Assembly (NCBI GenBank): GCA_027943245.1
Contig: JANDJZ010000257.1
Location: forward strand, 1 to 64,000
Source: Acanthamoeba sp. SK_2022b
Lineage: Eukaryota; Discosea; Longamoebia; Acanthamoebidae
DNA: 64,000 nt
Direction: 5' to 3'
Shown: piece after piece, positions 22,951 to 35,126 of the stretch
How positions within the stretch are numbered: the stretch's first letter is position 1
Layout: every line of letters begins with the position of its first letter
Position numbers and translations under genes: made by a program
The notes under the pieces: model-generated
Told to the model about the DNA's origin: nothing
The model's database searches: none
Seen by the model: only the letters and a program-made list of their open reading frames with translations

Positions 22951-25498
22951 ATGCAAGGCGAGGCAGGCAGCAGAAGGTCGTCGAGGTCACCTTCCGTATC
23001 CTGGGGCTTTTACTCAGGTCGACCAGGAGAGGAGGAAGATGGAGGAGGGGAGGGCTACCGCGAGCTACACCCCGAGAAGCCCATGGAGCTGGGTGAGGTT
23101 GATTCTCTCAATCCGTATGTGGAGCAGCAGGCAGCGCCCAGCTTCAAGCAGAAGTCGTGGTCTGGTTACTTCCCAATCCTCGCGTGGCTGCCACACTACA
23201 ACTTGACAAAGCTAAAAGGAGACCTCATCTCCGGTCTCTCAACTGGAGCAATGATAATTCCTCAGTCTCTGGCATACAGGTTACACATGACCCCTGCCTT
23301 CTTCTACTTGGTTGCGCCTCTCACAAGTTTGGGTGCAGTACACTGGCAGGCCTGCCACCAACGATGGGTCTCTACACGGGTTTCTTCGCCTTGATTTGCT
23401 ATGCTCTCCTGGGCCAGTGCGGACAGCTGTCCATCGGACCTGACGCTATGACGGCCATGCTCATCCGGTCCTTCCTTACCAGCTTCGCAACCGACAAGGA
23501 CTTGGACGGGCTTGATCCTGTGGTAAGCTTCCGGTCCACCGCACGATGAGGTCTTGCCAATTCTCACTCGAGTGAGTGTCCCAGATTATGGCCAATGGAC
23601 TTGCGATACTGGTGGGCATCTTCCTCACAATTCTGGGGCTATTTCGCTTCGGCTTCATCGACAACATCCTGTCCAAGGCTGTGCTGCGCGGATTTGTGAC
23701 GGCTGTAGCGTTTATCATCATGATCGAGCAGATGGCTGCACTCCTCGGCATTCCTGTTCCCAAGAGTACGCCTCAGGCGCCCTTCGACGCGAGCACATGT
23801 CTCACAGCAACGTGTTCCTTCTAGCAATTGAGTTTGCCTACGAGAAGCTTGGGTACCTGTACGAGCACATCGACGAGACCAAGTTCTTTAACCTGGGGTT
23901 CGGAGTGGCGAGCGTTCTGTTCCTCCTGTTCATGTCCCTCCTGAAACGATGGCTTCCTTGGATCGTCTACGTTCCGGGCATTCTCATCCTGGTCGTGTTC
24001 AGCATGCTGTTCGCTTTCTTCGCGAAGTTGCCGAATGAGGAGCTTCCTCTTCTGGGAACCATGCCAGGTACTCCTCATCGACAGCTCTGTATCGTTGGCT
24101 CTTTGCTGATCCCTTCTCTCCTGCAGCTGGCGGCTTCAGTCTGCCTCGCCTTCCCGGAGTGTTTTCCATGAGCCTGCCCCAAATTTCACACTTGGTCGAC
24201 GCTGCGGTGGTGATCTCTATCGTGGGCTTTGTCGAATCTGTAGTCGTCGCCAAGGAGTTCTCGGCTAAGCACCATTATCAAGTGTCCTCCAACCGCGAAC
24301 TCCTGGCGCTGGGTGGTGCCAACATCGTGAGCTCATTCTTCAGAGTACCTCCTCCCTTCCTCCGTTGCCCTTTGGAAATCCACCCAGCAACTCAGTACGG
24401 TGCCGCTATCAGAGCTTCCCTACCTTTGGTTCGCTGCCTCGCTCCGGCGTGGCCAACGCCACCGGAGCCAAGACCACGCTCGCCGGACTGGTCACGGCCA
24501 CGGTGCTGGGCGTATGCATCCAGTTCCTGATTCCCACCTTCGCCTACATGCCCCGGGTCACCATGGCCGCCGTGATCTTCCGCGCTTCGCTCTTGCTCAT
24601 TGAAGAGCATGGTAAGGCAGCTTGTAATGTGAAGGCAGTTATGTGAGTGCGTGCGTGGACGTGTTGGTGAGAGAGAGAGAGAGAGAGTTGACTTTCTGAC
24701 TGATACATTTGCAACAGAGATCATATACATGTTTAAAGTAAGGGCGTGGAACGATGCGACGATCATGATCGTCGTGGGCATCTTGACCTTCCTGCTGGGT
24801 ATCGAGAAGGGCATCATCATCGCAATCGGCATCTCCATCTTCATGGTCGTCAAGCGCACCACCATGCCGCGCGTGACCGTGCTCGGCCGAACTCCCAACG
24901 GGAAGTTCAGGTGAGCCTTGCCAAAAGAGCACCAAGCCCAAGAGTGAAGTACAAGTGCTGAGACCTCGTGTGCAGGAGCAAGGAGGAGAGCGCACTAGCA
25001 ATGCCCATCGACGGCGTCCTATTGGTGAGGCTCGAGGAGAAGTACCTCTACTACGCCAACATAGGCCTCACGCAGGCCTTGCTCACTCGCCAAGTGGAGG
25101 AGTCCCTTATGGACGCCCGGTCCGCCCAGGGCACGAGCGACCCGATACTGTCCGTCGTAATCAATATGAAGTGGGTCGAGAACATGGACGTGAGGTAAGC
25201 CCCACCAGTTCATCTTGATGAACTACCGTCTCGAGACTTATCATTTTGGTTGCCCCCCTCTTTTTGTGTGAACAGTTCGCAGTTGGCCATGGAGTCGTTG
25301 GTGGAAGAGTTCCACGCGAGATCGATCGGGCTGTACCTGGTGCGACTGCATCCCGACCTGCGGGTGCGCTTCGAGCGGTCGGGCCTGGTGACCAACCTCG
25401 GCCCCGACCACATCTGCCTCACCAACGCGCTAGCGGTCCAGGCGGCGGAGGACCGCAACCGCGAGATCGAGAAGAACGGCCACGCTCATGCCGCCTGA
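22951..25498 (+). CDS. SLC26/SulP-family anion transporter with STAS domain
   Basis: About nine exons. The N-terminal cytosolic segment is Ser/Gly/Glu-rich. The transporter core begins FPILAWLPHYNLTKLKGDLI, SGLSTGAMIIPQSLAY (SulP signature), then AGLPPTMGLYTGFFALICYA, GQLSIGPDAMTAMLI, LVGIFLTILGLFRFGFIDNI, GFVTAVAFIIMIEQMAALLG, and further helices through SFPTFGSLPRSGVANATGAK (the conserved GS..RS..N region, joined at AGA|AGC after 24340) and ILTFLLGIEKGIIIAIGISI. The cytosolic STAS domain includes GVLLVRLEEKYLYYANIG and MESLVEEFHARSIGLYLVRL. It ends GHAHAA, TGA (25496-25498). The family moves sulfate, chloride, bicarbonate or oxalate across plasma or organelle membranes; the substrate here is unknown. 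22951 is the first ATG in frame. Very high confidence for family. Confidence 0.96.
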
Positions 25499-25901
25499 AC
25501 GTAGATCGTGGATCGTCGTGATCTCTTCTTGTGTAGTTGGCCACAACTTCTGCAACTCAGTCGCGTCCCTACGTAGTATCATCGAGGTGAAGACTCAAAG
25601 GACTGTGGAAGCAAAGCCAAGTAGAGCGAGTAGTAGGTGGGGGTGGAGAAACTACGCCTCTGTTTCAGGGGCGGTCGCCGGCCGACGCAGAATTAGAGCC
25701 CGAAGTATCCAACCACAGTGCTGAAATAGAAAATCAAATAAGGTTTGAGTTTTTGTGCGAACACACATCGCGACGGCCAGCCATTTCATGCTCTCTAGAG
25801 CCACAAAGGACGCGCAAGCGAGTGCCGCCCCCGCCAACCTAATCGGCCATAAATCGAGAGGGCAATCGCTGCACAAATCACTGTAATTTTTTTTTAAAAA
25901 A
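25499..25901. other. Intergenic spacer, 403 bases
   Basis: Between the transporter stop and the ankyrin-pseudokinase start, both on plus. Contains an AT-rich block just before the next ATG (run of T then A near 25887-25900). No gene or RNA recognised. Confidence 0.5.
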
Positions 25902-26421
25902 ATGGATCTGCACGGTATTGTGGCGAACCGACGACGGATGCAGGGCTCAGGATCGACGCCCACAACCACCACATCAGCACTCAGAAGCTCCCTTTCGTCT
26001 TCTCTCTCTTCCACCACCGCCACGCCCTCGTCGTCTACCTCCTCTCCATCTTCTATGTCTTCGTCCATGTCGAGTAGCGGCGCCCTCGATCTCCCTGCCT
26101 ATATGACACAAGAGGAGAGCAACAAGCGACTCTTCCACGCTGTGCTCACCGGCAAGGTCGATGCCGTGCGTGAGGTCCTCGCCCACGGATTCTCAAACAT
26201 CAACGCCACCGTACTCGTTCCCCTCCTCGCCTTCATTTTTTGAAATCATTTTATGTATTTATTTATTTATTTTTCTTACGCGCCACCGCTTATTCCCTGT
26301 GCGTGCGCGTGCCACCGCCACTGGGGTCCTGCACCCGCCGTGTTCTATCCACCTGCAGCTGGTACGCGTACCGTGCCCTTCATGATCGAGCATTCGTGAT
26401 GATGACTGTGGCCACCACGAC

Positions 26422-26453
<32 letters not shown>

Positions 26454-26565
26454 CATGATGTGTGTGTGATGTGTTGAATGACTCGGCTGGTCCTCACGCA
26501 GAGCGGCCAAGACAAAACGGTAAGGCTTGAACCTGACCTCGCACATAAGGGAGCCTTTATTGATG

Positions 26566-26633
<68 letters not shown>

Positions 26634-28042
26634 ACATCGCTCCAGCCGCTCATGCTGGCTGCCCGTGCCGGACACACGGAGATGGTCTACTTCCTTCTCG
26701 GCCAGGGAGCCAACGCCGAGCTGGAGACCAAGGTACGCCGGCGCGTGCGCCGTGGGGGTCACCCGAGACTCACCTCGCCCCTCGCCTTCCCCCCGCACAG
26801 CGAGGCGAGACGGCCAGCTCTATGGCGCTGCACTGGGGCCACACGGAGGTGGCCCAAACGCTGGACAGCTGGATCCGCCAGCAGAAGCGCGACCGCGAGG
26901 CCCTGCACGCGTCGTCGTCGCTGTCGTCCTCGTTCCTGGCCAACCTGTGGAAGCCCATCCGCAAGGGCTCGGCCGACACGACGCCCACCAAGGGCGGCAG
27001 CAAGGACCCCGCGCCCGCGCCCGCGGTCGCGCGAGCGAGCACCTCGCCGTCGCTGACGTCGTCGTCGGCCTTCATCCCGACCGGCGCGCCCTCCTCCGTG
27101 TCCGAGCCGGGGACGCCCCAGGGCTCGCGCACGCCCTCGCCGCCGATCAGCATCATCTCGTTCAGCCCGTCCACGTCGACGTCGACGTCGACATCGCTGT
27201 CCATGTCGTCGCCGGGGTCCACGCCCGAGTCGTCGCTGGTGCGCGAGGAGGACGACGACGAGCAGCAGTACGGCGCGCTGCAGCCCCCCGAGGGCCACAG
27301 CGTCATCGACGGCAACCGCATCACGATGACGCACGAGGAGTTCAACGCCATCCTCGCCCGGGAGGAGCAGCGCTACCGCGACAAGGAGCGCGAGCTCCGC
27401 GCGCGGCTGCAGCGGGAGCAGGAGAACAACCTCGGCCGGTGGCTCGCCTACCTGGCCAAGAAGAAGCGCAAGCGCAAGGACAAGGAGGACCTCATCCACA
27501 TGCTCCGCCAGCAGAACGCCACGCTCCAGCAGCGCAACAACGAGCTGCGCGACCGCGTGCTCGAGCTCGAGAAGGAGCGCAAGGCCTGGGTCACCTACGT
27601 GCGAGTCTCCCCTCTCCCCTCTCCCCTCTCCCTCCCCCACGGCGCCTCTCCTTCGCTGCTTACGCCGTGCGTGATGCGGTGGACGGTCGACAGGGCCACG
27701 GCCTCTTTTGCCCGACGTCGGCAGCGCAAGGCGCGGATGGCGCCGACGCTTCGCTGGAGTGGCTGCCCGTCGACGCCAACCTCGACTACTTCCGGAGCGT
27801 CGAGCCCTATCGACGCGGGCGCTGGGAGGTAACGGCGTGCGTGCGTGTGGGCGCGCGCGCCTTGCGCTGATCTCACGCGCGCGCGTCTGCGATGGCCGAT
27901 GCAGGATCCATTGCAGGGCGTGTGCTTGCTCAAGGGGCGAGGACCGAACGCGACCTCGTACACCATCAAGGTATGCATGGCCTGCATTGTCGTTTGTCGG
28001 CATAAATCGAGCTGAAGGCTCGCTGTGTGCTGTTCTCCCGTG

Positions 28043-28106
<64 letters not shown>

Positions 28107-30216
28107 CGACAGACGGCGCTGCTCGCGAGCAGGCAGGGCGAGGAGGCCGCGCTGGCGCTCGAGAACGAAGTGGACTCGACGCTGTACCATCTCCCGCCCC
28201 ACCCCAACGCGCTCAACGCCGTGCTCGCCTTCACCGACGCCCTCCCCGCGGTAGTAGCGGCCGAGGACTGGCCATCCCTCCCCAAGACCAAGAAAGGTAA
28301 AACCTTTTTTTAATTTTATTCCAATTATTATATTTTATTTTTATGCTTTTGCAATAATGTCATGAATTAAATGTACTTTTATTTCTATTTCTTATTTTTT
28401 AATCTTTAAATAATTGGCAGAGGTTAGCCGCACGGCCAAGTTCTTTGTGTTCGAGGACCTGGACACCTACACGACGCTCCAGCGGGTCATACGGCAGCGC
28501 AAGCGCAGGCTCAGGTCCCGCGGCGTAGCCGACAGCCAGCAGCAGCCCCGGCAAGCCCTCGAGGGGTCTTCGCCCTCCTCTTCGCCGCGACGGCCTGGCC
28601 TGCCGCAGCCCGTCTACCTGCTCGAGCCCAAGCAGATCGCGTTCCTCGTGCTGCAGCTGCTCGAGATGGCCAACCACCTCTACAGCCACGGCATCGTCCA
28701 CCGACAGCTCAGCCCCGCCAACATCTTTGTGCGATCCGCCTCCGCCTCCGCCGCCGCCACCGACGCCAGCCGACGGGGGGACCGTGTCGACAGAAAACGC
28801 AGGAATGCCAAGAAGGGCAAGAAGGGCGGCGACCAGACCGCCGCGCGGGCGCACAGGAGGTCGCGGGAGGCCGAGGCCAGCCCGGGCGACCCGGCGGCGG
28901 AGGGCGTGCTGGAGATCGTGCCCGTGGACGGCGTGGAGCCGGTCGACGACGACGAGGAGGAGGAGGGCGGCGCTGGCCACGCGAGGTCGGGCTGCGAGAG
29001 CTCGCGAAGTCGAGATAATGGTGATGACGACGAGGGCGAAGAGGAGGAGTACGACGACGATGATGATGACGATGATGATGGAGAGGACGATGACGGCGAT
29101 GTGGAGCTGATCGACGTCGGGTCCAACGCCGCCGATGACGGCCAGGACGTCTACCGGCTGCGGGTGGGCAACTTCAGCGAAAGCATTCAGGTCCTGAAGC
29201 TGCCCTACAGCTCTCGGTACGAGTCTCTCCCCACCAGCACGCAGCCATCTCTCTCCCTCCCTCCCTCCCTCTCACGAACACGTACACGCATGTATGCATG
29301 GACCACGCGCAGGCTCATCTCGCTGGGCTCGTCGCCCTCCAGCATCTACCTCGCGCCGGAGGTCTCGTCGGTACGCCGCGGCAGCCTCACCGCCACACGT
29401 GCACACGAGTGATGGCGACTGATGATCGACGACGTTTCACCGCACACGCACACATACGCGCATGGACAGGCGCGACCGGGCAAGGGCGTGGTGGTGGACT
29501 ATCGGAAGCAGGACGCCTGGTCCATCGGCGTGGTGCTGCACCAGCTGATCTACGGCCGCAAGCCCACCGCCGAGTCCATCGACGCCCTCCAGGCCGACCA
29601 CGACGAGAGCCAACACGCCACCAAGGGCCGACACGCTCAGCCTCCGCCTCTTCGACATCAGCGACACGAGCAACCGCCGTCGTCGTCGCAGCAGCAGCAG
29701 CGCCGGGTCGACCAGGGAGGCCGCGGCCTTGGCGCCTACGACGACGACTACAACGGGAGCGGGTGGACGACGACCGCGCTGGACGTGCTGGTGCGCGGTC
29801 TCCTGCGGCCGCGCGCGAGCGAGCGGTTCTCGGCCTCGTTCGCGCTGCTCCTCCTGCGCTTCGCCCTGTTCGGGCCCAAGCAGCGGCCCGTGTGGCGCAC
29901 GCACGAGCAGTGGGTGGCGTGGCTGCGCGAGCGGCGACGCCTGCGGCCCCACCCGTTCTACGGCGAGTGCATGGCGCGCGGCGGCACGACCCTCAAGAAG
30001 GGGGGAGCTAGCACGTCGACGGCGGCGGGCCTGGACGAGGCCAGCGGCAACGTGGTGGGAGGAGCAGGCGCGAGCGCTGGCGTTGATGGTGGTGCTGCAG
30101 ACAGCAGCGACGACTACGTGCCGCGCTACTTGGAGTGGCAGCACACGCAGTTTGTGTGGAGCGCCACCCCCGCCGCCCTTCTCGAGGTCGTGTCATTCTT
30201 CGAGGAGGCGGGTTAG
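25902..30216 (+). CDS. Ankyrin-repeat pseudokinase with long Ser-rich, coiled-coil and acidic insertions
   Basis: About nine exons. ATG at 25902. A Ser/Thr-rich head is followed by ankyrin repeats (EESNKRLFHAVLTGKVDAVR; PLMLAARAGHTEMVYFLLGQ; GETASSMALHWGHTEVAQTL). A Ser/Pro-rich linker and a basic coiled coil (EEQRYRDKERELRARLQREQ to about 27590) follow. A kinase-like domain begins with WEDPLQGVCLLKGRGPNATS (across the exons near 27830 and 27905), then AKFFVFEDLDTYTTL, IAFLVLQLLEMANHLYSHGI, and VHRQLSPANIFV in place of HRDLKPEN. An insertion of about 135 residues rich in Arg/Lys then Asp/Glu follows, then VGNFSES where DFG is expected, IYLAPEVSS, QDAWSIGVVLHQLIYGRKP and a degenerate C-lobe. 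Catalytic Asp residues of both loops are missing, so phosphotransfer is unlikely; a scaffold role is inferred. Stop TAG 30214-30216. The next gene is also an ankyrin protein. Confidence 0.85.
26428..26453. repeat. (GT)n short tract
   Basis: 26-base tract in the first intron of the ankyrin-pseudokinase gene. Confidence 0.9.
26569..26632. repeat. (TG)n microsatellite
   Basis: Long intronic tract ending shortly before the ankyrin exon PLMLAARAGH. Confidence 0.95.
28044..28105. repeat. (GT)n microsatellite
   Basis: Intronic tract ending seven bases before the acceptor of the exon TALLASRQG. Confidence 0.95.
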
Positions 30217-30312
30217 CCCGTGTTATTAGTATTATTATTATTAAATTATAATTGAATTATTGAACGAAAAGGAAAGGAGATATTTCATCGATTTTATTCG
30301 ATAAATAAATAA

Positions 30313-31634
30313 ATGGAGCAGGCAACAACAGCGGAGGGGGTGACCGCGTCCTCGTCGAGCACGGGCGGCTGGCGCTACCCGCTACACGGGGCGGTGTGGA
30401 CGGGCGACTACGCGGGCCTGGACGACCTGCTCGCTCGAGCACTTCGCGGTGCCCCCACGATTGGACCCGATTTCGCATCGGCTGAGATGATGGCCTCCTC
30501 CTCTTCCTCCCTGTCTTCTTCTGGCGGCGCAGGGGAGGTGGTGTACTTGGAAGAGGAGGAACACGGGATGACCGCCCTCTACGCGGCCGTGCTACGCGGG
30601 GACGCACGAGCCGCCGAGGCTCTGCTGCTCAAGGGCGCCATGCCCGAGAACGGCGGCTGTCGAGGCGTGCCGCCCCTCTTCTCTGCCGCCTCCAGAGGCA
30701 ACGCCGACCTCGTACATGCTCTACTCGTTTGTATTATATTTCGTTTGTATTTATTATTTATTATCTGTTTCCTATGCCATGACGTGAGCGCAGGTACGGG
30801 TGTTGATGAAGCACGGCGCTGACCCGAACAAAGAGGAGCGGAAGCAGCGAGTTGCGCCCATCCACATCGCGGCGGACAAGGGGCACCCCGAGGTATTGTT
30901 GCCCCCCCCCACTCACATCCACAACGCATTGCTAGCGTGTGGAGACCAGACCTCACCGGCAATCGTGCATGCGTAGGTGATTCAAGTCTTGCTGGAGGCC
31001 GGCGTCGAGGTCGATCAGAAGGCGACGCAGGGCGACATGACCCCTCTGCACCACGCCTGCTCCACTGGTCGTCTCGAGGCCGTACAGCTGCTGGTGCTGC
31101 TGCCTCTCTCTCTCTCTCTCTCTCTCTTCGCACGCGCGCGCTCTCTCTCTCTCTCACGCTCTCTTTGGTCTTGCCGACGCAGCTCGACAAGGGCGCAGCG
31201 GTCGATGCACAGAACAACCCCGGCAACACAGGGCTCATACTCGCTGCAGGCCGAGGTGCGCCGCTGCTATTCGTTCGTGCGACTCAGTCGAGGCCTCACA
31301 CGGTTGTGTTGTTGTTGGTTGTTGTTGGTTGTTGTTGGTTGTTGTTGGTTGTTGTTGTTGTTGGTTGTTGGTTGTTGTTTTGTCACACAGGCCACGCGGA
31401 GGTGGTGGAGTACCTGCTGTCGAAGGGGGCCAACGTGAACGCTCACTGCAAGCGCGACGGGCTCACGGCCCTGCACGCCGCGGCATGCTTCGGCCACCCC
31501 GACGTCGCGCGCAAGCTGATCGCCGCCGGCGCAGCCGTCGACGCCGCCTTCGAACCATTTCGTCACACGGCCCTCCACTTGGCAGGCACGCTCACGCGCT
31601 CCTGTCGGCCACTCTAGCCGCTCTCATCCACTCA

Positions 31635-31686
<52 letters not shown>

Positions 31687-32764
31687 CGTCCAAAGGGCAG
31701 GAGCAGTCGGTCAAGGTGCTGCTGGAATGCGGGGCCAACCCCAATGCGCGGAACAAGCCCGGCGCGACGCCACTCCGCCTGGCCGCCGCAGCCGAGAACG
31801 AGCTGACGGACAAGAAGGTGTTCCGCGACGTGGCCGGCCTGCTCCTGGAGAGCAAGGCCGACATCAACGCCGCCAACGACCAAGGTAGGGCCACCACACA
31901 CACGCACACACACTACACACACTTGCCTTGGCGCAGTGGGCTGAGGCCACGCCTTCGCGCAAAGGCAACACGCCGCTGCACGCGCTGGTGACCAAGCAGG
32001 GAGCCCTGGAGAACATCTGCTTCTGCTTGCAGCACGGCGGCGACGCCAACTTCGCCAACAAGGTGCGCGCCTCGTATTTTATTTTATTTTATTTTATTTT
32101 ATTTACTAAATTAATTTTTTATGTGTTTATTTGGAAAATATAATTAAATTATATTTTCGTACTTGCCCAGGCGGGCAAGAGCGCGTTCGACCTGGCGCCC
32201 AACGGGGACATTCACTTGGTCCTGATGTCGTTCGCCGAGGACCGCTCGACGCAGGGCGTCATCCGGGAGCACGGCGCCTGCGTTTCCTTGCCCCCATCCG
32301 CTCTCCTCAGTCCACGGTGCGTGGGCCATTGCACACGCGCAACGCTTCGTGAGTGGCTGAACCAACGCAATGCAACGCGCGCGAATAGGAGGACGGTGAG
32401 TGAGAGCGGTCCGCTGAGCCCCGAGATCACGCCGCGAGGGCGGGCCATGAGCGTGGGCGAGAGACAGGACAACTGGGAGGCCGACGAGTCGGTGAGCGCT
32501 TGTCGCGGCTGCAGCGCCAGCTTTATCCTCTGGCGCAGGCGACACCACTGCCGCAGTAACCCCCCCCCACATAATGGCATACGACACGCACGACACTCGC
32601 TTATGTTTGTGTGTTCGTTGTGTGTGTGTGTGTGGTGGACAGGCTGCGGGCTGATCTTCTGTGCAGACTGTACATCCTACCGAATGATAGTGCCGCCCCA
32701 CCAAGGCCTCCAGCGCGTGTGCCTTTCATGCCACCAGGCGCGAGCGCCACATGCCACGCAGTAA
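30313..32764 (+). CDS. Ankyrin-repeat protein with C-terminal FYVE zinc finger
   Basis: About ten exons; ATG 30313, TAA 32762-32764. At least seven ankyrin repeats can be read: GMTALYAAVLRGDARAAEAL, VPPLFSAASRGNADLVHALL, APIHIAADKGHPEVIQVLLE, MTPLHHACSTGRLEAVQLL, NTGLILAAGRGHAEVVEYLL, LTALHAAACFGHPDVARKLI, and TPLRLAAAAENELTD. The C terminus is a FYVE domain: WEADESVSACRGCSASF, RRRHHCRSCGLIFCADCTSY and RVCLSC, giving the WxxD, R(R/K)HHCR and RVC signatures and all eight zinc ligands. The donor in CGCA|gt and acceptor ag|GCTGCG restore HHCRSCG. FYVE domains bind PI3P on endosomes, so this is probably an endosomal adaptor. Several introns contain simple repeats (CT at 31.1 kb, TTG at 31.3 kb, CA at 31.6 kb). 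High confidence. Confidence 0.95.
31103..31156. repeat. (CT)n compound tract
   Basis: CT runs interrupted by CGCACGCGCGCG, in an intron of the ankyrin-FYVE gene. Confidence 0.9.
31303..31379. repeat. (TTG)n / GTTGTTGGTT repeat
   Basis: Ten-base units GTTGTTGGTT decaying from pure TTG, in an intron of the ankyrin-FYVE gene, ending near the acceptor before GHAEVVEYLL. Confidence 0.9.
31635..31684. repeat. (AC)n microsatellite supplying the splice acceptor
   Basis: The tract runs directly into ACACAG, so its last unit provides the AG acceptor of the exon beginning SKGQEQSVKV. Confidence 0.9.
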
Positions 32765-33480
32765 GCCCTTTTGATTTTATACCATTTAAGATGTACATTT
32801 TTATTGCCATAAAGACTTCTCCCATCCTTTCTTGATCTGTGCTGGCAAGGCAGTGAGAAGAAGGTTAAGTCAAAAGGGGGCAACTGTGTGGCATGTCAAT
32901 AAAACCCTACCCCAGTTAAGTCTACTATATGAAAATTGATGTAAAATCAAAAACTATCCATCTGTTTATAGCAATGTTTTGGAGAAGTGCAGATGCACAC
33001 TGGTTCTTCCACCCTAGCCAAAGATGTTTGAATCATTCCTATCCAGACCTGCACAATGTTGGACAAACAACAGGCATAAAGTGGATCTTACCAAATCCAT
33101 GAAAATCCACTCTCACTGTGCAAGGAGGCTACCTCTCCAGAGTAGGTGGGCCTAATGCTGGGCAATGGCTAGCCGGCACGGAGCTGGCTCAAATTGGATC
33201 CATTATGATCGAGCCAGCTTTGTTCCTTGCGGCCTGCAGGGAAATATGAGCAGCATTTGAAGAGAAAAACCAGCGTGGCTTCCCCATTGGGCAGTATTGG
33301 CCCTCAAGCAGTTTAACCCAACCCCAAGACGTAACACTCCAGCGAATGGGCGTCAGTCAGAGTGTCCCCCCTCATCGCATTGAGGTACGCGTCTCGCCCG
33401 CCATTTTATTAGCGGTAAGCAGCAACCACCCACAAAAAGCTGAGCGCTGTTTGTGGGTGTTGTAGCCACCGCGGTTTGGC
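32765..33480. other. CpG-poor non-coding stretch, probably decayed mobile DNA
   Basis: From about 32870 the sequence changes abruptly: CpG becomes rare and the composition matches the LINE region at 46-50 kb rather than neighbouring genes. No open frame with recognisable protein was found. Inverted arms AGCTGGCTC and GAGCCAGCT (near 33181-33221) could form a hairpin. Host-like composition resumes near 33470. Confidence 0.45.
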
Positions 33481-34883
33481 TTGGGCCATGGCAAAAATCC
33501 GCTGCCAAGGGGCAGGTGGCCCAAGCGCAGCCTCTACTGGCGACTGTTGAGCGGCGTCACGATACAACTCGTGATTGACGTGGCCCTGTGCTTTGGTGAC
33601 GTGTGTCGGGTCTTGCTCCTGCTGCACCACGACGATGCCGAGCTTGACTACAATGACCCACTACGCATGCCGCGGCACCTGCTCCCCAGCCACCACAAGC
33701 GGCCGACGCTGGTGGACGGCCTGACCGCCCCGGTCACCCCGATGCGCACCTTCTATGCCGGCAGGATCTTGGCCCCCAATAGGCAGATCTGCCAGGACAG
33801 CGGCCTCCAGCGCGAGTCGATGCTCCACATCATATTGAACAGCGCCAGCATGACCACCTGGTGCGCCCTGCCACGCCCCTGCGGTCTTCTCGGCTCGGAC
33901 AGCGCCGACCATGCCCCCGGCCGTGCTCCGCGTGGGAGCTGGCTGCTGCCCAAGGGATGGGACGACGACCTCAGCGAGCTGCTGGACAACCATGAATCGC
34001 TCCAGTTGAGTGGCCGCACCAAATGCATCCGCGAGCAGCTTCGCATGGTACTGCTCTGCCTTGGTGCGCGCAAGATTCTTGTGCTGAACGTGAGACGCAG
34101 ATTGAAGCGGATGCGGGGATGCGCTTGATCAGCCTGCACCAGCCGAGGTGGACCGACGGCCCACGAGAGGGCAGCTCGGTGGTCGACCAGCTGATGGAGG
34201 GCCTCACGGACAACCTCGACGACCCCCCGCTCGACTTCCTGGTCGCCCTGCGCACGCCCACCGACGCCACCATCTACCACAACCACCAACTCGACGGCGG
34301 CATCACCGAATTCGTCGTCCACGTGCAGCTGCCCGCAACTTATCCCTTGGCTCCTGCGCGCTTCCGCATGTTGACGCCCATCATGCACCCGCTCGTCGCG
34401 CCGCTGCACGCCACCGGCACCACCCCCGAGAACGACGCCATTGCCGGGGTGCCGGTGATGTTGCACGAAAGCGGACGGATGGCTTTCCCCTGGAACATAC
34501 AGAGAAGGGAAGTGAACGCGAGTTTCGTCCTACTGGCGTGGTTCAGGGACGTGGCGCTGGTCGACCCCGTGGGCCAGGCCCTGCACTACGTCAACTCGAA
34601 GTCTCCCGACGCCACTGTCGAGCTGCGGCTGTGGGCCACCCATGGCGACGAGATGCAGCAGAGGGCGCGCCAACTGGTCCGGACCGGCCTGCGGTGGCGA
34701 CCGCAGTTGCACGCCGTGTGCCCGCGCGCTTTTCGGGGCGAGGTGCGCTCGCTGCTGCTGGTGCGACAACGCGGTGGAGCAGGCAACGGGCTGTCGGAGC
34801 TGCCGCTGGAGGTTGTGTGGCTCATCATCGATGCGCTGCTCAGTCGTCATCTCGCGTCTGGCTCTCTCCTCTTCCTTGGCTAA
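33481..34883 (+). CDS. Ubiquitin-like domain fused to an E2-variant (UBC-fold) domain
   Basis: Two frames joined by a proposed 53-base intron (34090-34142), phase 0 on both sides. Frame one contains a ubiquitin-like half-domain: MRTFYAGRILAPNRQICQDS then GLQRESMLHIILN, matching the [29 protein letters not shown] pattern of ubiquitin. Frame two contains a UBC fold: TEFVVHVQLPATYPLAPARF then RMLTPIMHP, the usual YPxxPP...T.I.HP core, followed by HATGTTPEN and FPWNIQRREV. No Cys is present where the E2 catalytic Cys should follow the HPN motif, so this is an E2 variant. The C terminus ends GLSELPLEVVWLIIDALL, which looks F-box-like. The true start is unclear: 33481 is only the first open codon (TTG), the first in-frame ATG is near 33667, and the 5' end abuts CpG-poor DNA, so the gene may be truncated. 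Moderate confidence in domains, low in ends. Confidence 0.6.
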
Positions 34884-34964
34884 GCCTGCTACGAGTGCAG
34901 GCCTACTGTGTGGTGCGGGGAGGAGGGAATATTGATTGCGACATACAAATAAATGCACGTAGTC

Positions 34965-35041
34965 AAAAGGATACGGCACGGTGGATTCCCGGGTGGTCGC
35001 CCACCCCATTGGTTCCCCAGTACTAACACCGTGTCGTATCC
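34965..35041 (-). pseudogene. 5S rRNA-derived mini-copy (internal deletion)
   Basis: Read on the minus strand this begins GGATACGACAC, jumps to GGTGTTAGTACTGGGG, has an extra AACCAAT, then GGGGTGGGCGACCACCC and GGGAATCCACCGTGCCGTAT, ending CC and TTTT. The GTTAGTACT, GGGCGACC and GGGAATCC blocks are the conserved 3' half and box C region of eukaryotic 5S rRNA. The 5' end pairs with the 3' end (helix I) but the middle, including box A, is missing. TTTT is a typical Pol III stop. Confidence 0.75.
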
Positions 35042-35077
35042 GCCTACATTGCACAACAGGAACAGGAGACAAAAAGA

Positions 35078-35126
35078 GGATACGACACGGTGGATTCCCG
35101 GGTGGTCGCCCACCCCATTGGTTCCT
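35078..35126 (-). pseudogene. 5S rRNA 3'-end fragment adjoining inserted DNA
   Basis: Minus strand: GGAACCAATGGGGTGGGCGA then CCACCCGGGAATCC and ACCGTGTCGTATCC followed by TCTTTTT. It matches the 3' third of 5S rRNA and lies in the same orientation as the copy at 34965. Upstream on the minus strand the 5S match stops exactly at the same AACCAAT heptamer and foreign sequence begins; the expected preceding part of a 5S gene is found about 1.2 kb away at 36286-36308. Confidence 0.7.
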